From positions 15,553,059 to 15,617,058 of the forward strand of contig JAJEKV010000004.1 of assembly GCA_021234155.1 (NCBI GenBank): a stretch of DNA of 64,000 nucleotides. Reading direction: 5' to 3'. Of the stretch, positions 60,241 through 64,000 are shown one piece after another. The stretch comes from Isoetes taiwanensis. Taxonomy: Eukaryota > Streptophyta > Lycopodiopsida > Isoetales > Isoetaceae. The translations under genes were made by a program, and so were the position numbers. Below the pieces are notes generated by a model. It searched no databases. It was not told where the DNA came from and was given only the letters and a program-made list of their open reading frames with translations. Each line of letters begins with the position of its first letter. Position 1 is the stretch's first letter.

Positions 60241-61265
60241 TTCTGGCCAAGAAGGCCACAACTTAGTGTTGCTTAAAACATTGAATATTATTGATTTTCT
60301 TTTTGTTGCATTCCTTTGTAGGATTACCAAACAGGGGTAATAAAGAGTGGCTAAAATTAGCCAAATGGCGCATTTTTAGACCCTTTAGTCAAATTTCATG
60401 GCTAAAGTTTATAAAGGCAATTTTTTAGAAAAAGCATAATTTAGCCACTCCAAAGGGGGTAAATTCTGAACGCCTAGAGTTTAGCGGGATTGTTTCTTGC
60501 ATGGTGTCTTGAATCGCCTTCTCTAAAGTTGATTAGAAGAACCTCGATCAATTCAAATAGCCATGCCAAATTCTATTCGGGGACCTCTTTCATTTAGGAA
60601 TTGCCATTAGCTACCTCAATCATATTTTGAATTTGTATCTATAAGTTGTTTAGGTTAAATGCTATGAAGAATGTTACATGATGTGCATTTTAAGCTTTAA
60701 ATAGTAGTGCTCTCTTCTTGCAATTGTTGACCCTAAAGGGCTTTATCACTAAATTCACTATTTGGATGCATTTGACCCCAACGTAAACATGCATGTTCCT
60801 TCAAACGATATTATTTTTGTTCCTTATGAATTGTACTTTGAACAACTTTGTTATTGTTTTGTAAAAGAAGCATATTGAATCAATGTCATTCATGTACTAA
60901 TGTGCTCAAAATTTGAAGTTAAATAGTTGCACTTTAGTCTGGGCACCAAGAAAAATTCGGCCAACATCTTAATTTTTATGTCATATAAATTTTACATTTT
61001 AGCCAAGTGGGAAGATAATTAAAGGGCTTTATTTTTATCAAATTTCGCCAAGAAAAAAAAAATCTAAGAACTTTTGTTTTCATAGGTTTAGCCAACCTTA
61101 ATTTGAATAGAAAAACATTTAGGGCCGTTAAAATTTACCCTGATTACCAGTTGATTCTGTTAGGTCAGAGAATCCGGCTGCTGATACTGAGAAAGGTTTC
61201 CACATTCAACCCATTTTTCATTTTCATCTTCATCTATTTATTCATGTAGTAATTCCGTTGTGTAG
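60241..61265. other. AT-rich spacer
   Basis: No gene supported between the basic coding remnant and the phosphatase remnant; low-complexity T-rich sequence with short chance frames. Confidence 0.45.
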
Positions 61266-61269
61266 GTAT

Positions 61270-62000
61270 TAGGATGTTCCAACGCGTACTAAATATTGAT
61301 TTGGCAACAAAAGATAAACTCATTGTCTTGGATTTAAATGGTGTGTTGGTAAAAACATTTGGTGCAAATGAACACATACGCTTGGAATCGGATTGACAAT
61401 GACATACACTAGCGTAAAGAAAGTGATATTCGGACCGGAAGCGGCGTTCTTCTTGAAGACTTTGTTACGAAGTGTTGTGTTGGTATATGGTCATCAATGC
61501 AACTCTCTAATGTGGAAGATGTCTCGCAAGTACTATGTGTCATTTGAGGGGCGGATTTCTATTTGTATGGGGACAGGAAAAATGTGTACAAACCGGTTTT
61601 CACCACCTAACAAACACCGGTACATCCGGTGATGATGAAGCCACTTGGAAAAATATATGAGTCATACCCAAGATTCAAAGGTAAGACTTTGCTTCTTGAT
61701 GACTCATTATACAAGTCTTACCTTAGCGGTCCACGGAAACTTACGCTAGTACGCATTCAAGATGGATGTGTATGATGAAGTGCTAACAAGTACTCACCCA
61801 AAGATAGAAGAAAAATCTTTGTAGGCCAAGACCGAGGAAAAATGAAGTTCTTGGTGAAGAACACACATAGATACAAGCCCCGGCCTAAGGCAGGATAGAA
61901 AGATTATGAAGCTATGCTTGGAAAGACTTTTCACGGAAAACAATTGCGATTCTTCGAGGTTTGTGAAGGAGGAATTGGAGAAGGTTTATGGTGATGAACT
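61270..62000 (+). pseudogene. FCP1/NIF-like (HAD-type) phosphatase pseudogene
   Basis: Segments follow in the order of the FCP1-homology domain: KLIVLDLNGVLVKTFG (motif I, DLNG in place of DxDxT), CVGIWSSMQ (motif II with Ser), FLFVWGQEKCVQTGF, then KTLLLDDSLYKS (the DD motif). These span about 61310-61730, with a degraded tail to 62000. The family removes phosphate from Ser residues of RNA polymerase II CTD or similar substrates. Stops and at least three frameshifts (near 61396, 61540 and 61650) make it inactive. The isolated DLNG-type copies in plants are often multi-copy and of unknown role. Confidence 0.72.
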
Positions 62001-62121
62001 TTGTCATTCTCCATTCGTGATTAAGCTTTGAGACATTTATGATTATTGGTCCGATTGTCATTTATTTTAGGCCAAGGAATCCTACACTTTTCATGTACCA
62101 TCTTTATCTTAATTTAAGAAT

Positions 62122-62202
62122 GTTTTGCTATATTGTTTATGTAGTTCAATGCAGACTTTTCTATAAGTTTTGCTATATTGTTTATATCTACTTCAATCGA
62201 CG
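62122..62202. repeat. 45-bp diverged tandem duplication
   Basis: GTTTTGCTATATTGTTTAT occurs at 62122 and 62167 with similar flanking sequence. Confidence 0.75.
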
Positions 62203-62449
62203 TTGCAAGGGATGCTTAAAACTTATCAAGTGCTTAAAAAAAAAAATTGCACCGCAAGTGCTAGTCGGTATGAGTCTTAATGGCGAATAATTGCTTATTG
62301 TCATGCATTGTGATTACTAAGTATGTAGTTGCTTAACGCCAGCTGTAAGTGTTAATGTCATCAAGTGCTTCTTGTCATGCGGTTAAGGTCGGTGCTTCTT
62401 TGTTAAGCTATATAACTGTTTAAAGCTAGCTGTTTATTGCATAAGTGCT

Positions 62450-63970
62450 CGTATGTTCCAGTGCTTACTCACAAGCACTGTTGAAACTAATTAAAATGCT
62501 TAGTGTTTGAAACAAAGCGAAACATGACATGCATCTATGAGCAAGCTTTGTTTGGTCTACTCCCTGCTTGGATGTCCGTCTGATGAATCTTCTTTGTGCC
62601 TTTAAGTGTTTCAATTTCATATTCTTCCATGTTTGCCATGGCAGTGAGTTCAATTTCCCAAAAATATCTTTTGATCTCATCGTTTCATCAACTAGTAGAT
62701 GCTGAAATATGTACACTGAAATTTTACAATATCTTTAGCATGCCTCGATTTGCACACCATTGGGTTTGAGTTGTTCCTTACTTATGACCTTTTGATAACA
62801 AAGACTGCACCATCATGTTCACCTTTACCATGAGCAAAGTGGCAAAGTAGTTCCACACTATTTTCTTGTCATTCATTGTGAAGTACGCCTAGAAAAAAAA
62901 GTTTTCTCGACTTGAATTGTGATGAGCGACCATCACTCCAAACCCAATGCTTTCCATACTCTATTTTCACATTCCTTAAGCCATGCAACATGCTTTTGTA
63001 GGCGGTGTTCCACAAATAATGAGTCATGCACTTTATCATCGAAATGTAAAAGTGAGTCTCTTTTATGATCTTCCTACCATTGTTGAGTCTATTCACGATC
63101 TGCTCCAATCTTACGTTTCTTTTTTTTTCTTCTTTGGACGGTCTTCTTAAATGCCGCTTGACAGAAGGGAATATCGGCACTTTTGTCATGTCTATATGTT
63201 ATGTGAACAAGTATAGAAACAGATGCGTATGCGGTGCATTGGTTGGGGCTCATTCGGATCTTGATGCTGTAATTTTACGCAAAGTCAATAATGAGATACA
63301 ATTGTATCTTCTGGAAATGATGACACACCTTTGTTTTAAACTGATTGGCTGCCAATGTGCCATGTAATTGTGTGGAACAAAATCTGATATTACCTTCTTC
63401 ACATCCTCTTGAAACTCTTTGGGACTTCTCTCATACGTACTAATCTCAAAGGCGGTTTGTACCTCAAAGCCTTTCTTGGATCCACGAATTCTCTGTCACT
63501 GGTCCACGGGTTGCTTTTCAAATGTCTTCCAAGTAACTAGTAATGAACCCGTGCCATCCATTTCTGTGGACATTTTCTAATTCTATCCAACCCACATTTT
63601 TTACGCCAACATCATGCGGTTATGATCAAACCACTCCTCATCATCACCTTTCTTTGCAGACCACTTGTCTCCATAAATCCTTTGGTGCACTTGATTGTAT
63701 GCTCCTTGGCTGCACATTACGGGCGGATGGCCACAAATCTCGATGGCGGTTGCAATTGTCATGAACTCCACCCGATTTTCTCGGGTTGTTCAATCCACGC
63801 ATGATGTATTCAAATTTCAAGTGGTAGATGCAGCAGCATGTATGCCTCTCGCGCATCCTCCTTACAAAACTCGGTTTCAACCTCTCAAAAGTCGCAATGC
63901 AATTTTGATATGAGGATTCTCCTCTCTAAACCTGAGATAGAATTGCAAGCTGCTGGAAATCGTCACGAAT
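62450..63970 (-). pseudogene. DDE-like transposase remnant, family uncertain
   Basis: Minus-strand frames contain, in order, RMRERHTCCCIYHLKFEY (Cys/His cluster, about 63850), LYLIIDFA then NYSIKIRMS (63290, one stop at the Glu position), VWSDGRSSQFKSR (62930), and IVWNYFAT with AHGKGEHDGA (62830). An Asp in IIDFA, an Asp in WSDG and an HGKGxxDGA block fit an RNase H-fold transposase with an upstream zinc-binding region. I recall similar motif sets in uncharacterised proteins of ferns and mosses but cannot name the superfamily. Several frameshifts, including one at an A-run near 63125, make it inactive. It faces the phosphatase remnant tail to tail. Confidence 0.6.
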
Positions 63971-64000
63971 GCCAAATAAATGCTACATATAATGAACCCT

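Overview
The window looks like intergenic, repeat-dense nuclear DNA from a land plant with a large genome. The basis is LTR retrotransposons with initiator-Met-tRNA primer sites, a chromodomain Ty3 element, tRNA-headed SINEs, a LINE fragment, a MULE-type TIR element, and one intact two-exon pollen Ole e 1/extensin-like gene. A fern or other non-angiosperm vascular plant is my best guess, because degraded FCP1/NIF-like phosphatase and DDE-like transposase families of the kind I associate with such genomes also occur. This is an inference, not a demonstration.

Left part (1-34 kb): a patchwork of AT-rich sequence with small insertions and gene debris. In order it holds a degenerate Tudor/Agenet-like ORF pair (3.2-3.8 kb) followed by a possible LTR (3.9-5.5 kb); a PB1-domain fragment (5.7-6.1 kb); a SINE with a (TATC)n tail (9.3-9.5 kb); the intact Ole e 1-like gene (10.9-11.5 kb, minus); an intron-less, frameshifted RBM39-type splicing-factor pseudogene (15.2-16.4 kb, minus); a compact promoter with a TATA box and several heat-shock-element dyads driving a 70-codon ORF (16.6-17.1 kb, minus); a LINE 3' half ending in a microsatellite (18.7-19.7 kb, minus); an ankyrin fragment (28.6 kb); a MULE-like TIR element (29.4-30.2 kb); and a 0.5 kb minisatellite (31.3-31.8 kb).

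Middle (34.2-47.5 kb): a nearly complete but decayed Ty3/gypsy chromovirus on the minus strand. It has 1.6-1.7 kb LTRs, a primer-binding site and polypurine tract, a gag region, and protease, reverse transcriptase, RNase H, integrase and chromodomain in order. Its 5' internal region carries a tandem duplication with four long palindromes.

Right part (49.7-59.5 kb): a second LTR element, also minus, with 1.5-1.6 kb LTRs but no recognisable pol. Its interior contains a third LTR boundary, two SINE heads and an unusual pair of palindromic modules each followed by TTAGGG repeats. Beyond it lie a degraded FCP1/NIF-like phosphatase (61.3-62.0 kb, plus) and a degraded DDE-like transposase (62.5-63.97 kb, minus).

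The genes do not form a pathway. Two cross-cutting patterns stand out. The two LTRs of the chromovirus differ mainly at CAG/CTG sites, with small indels, which suggests methylation-linked sequencing error rather than ordinary decay. Several retroposed elements also share the same 3' end motif joined to different microsatellites, all on the minus strand.
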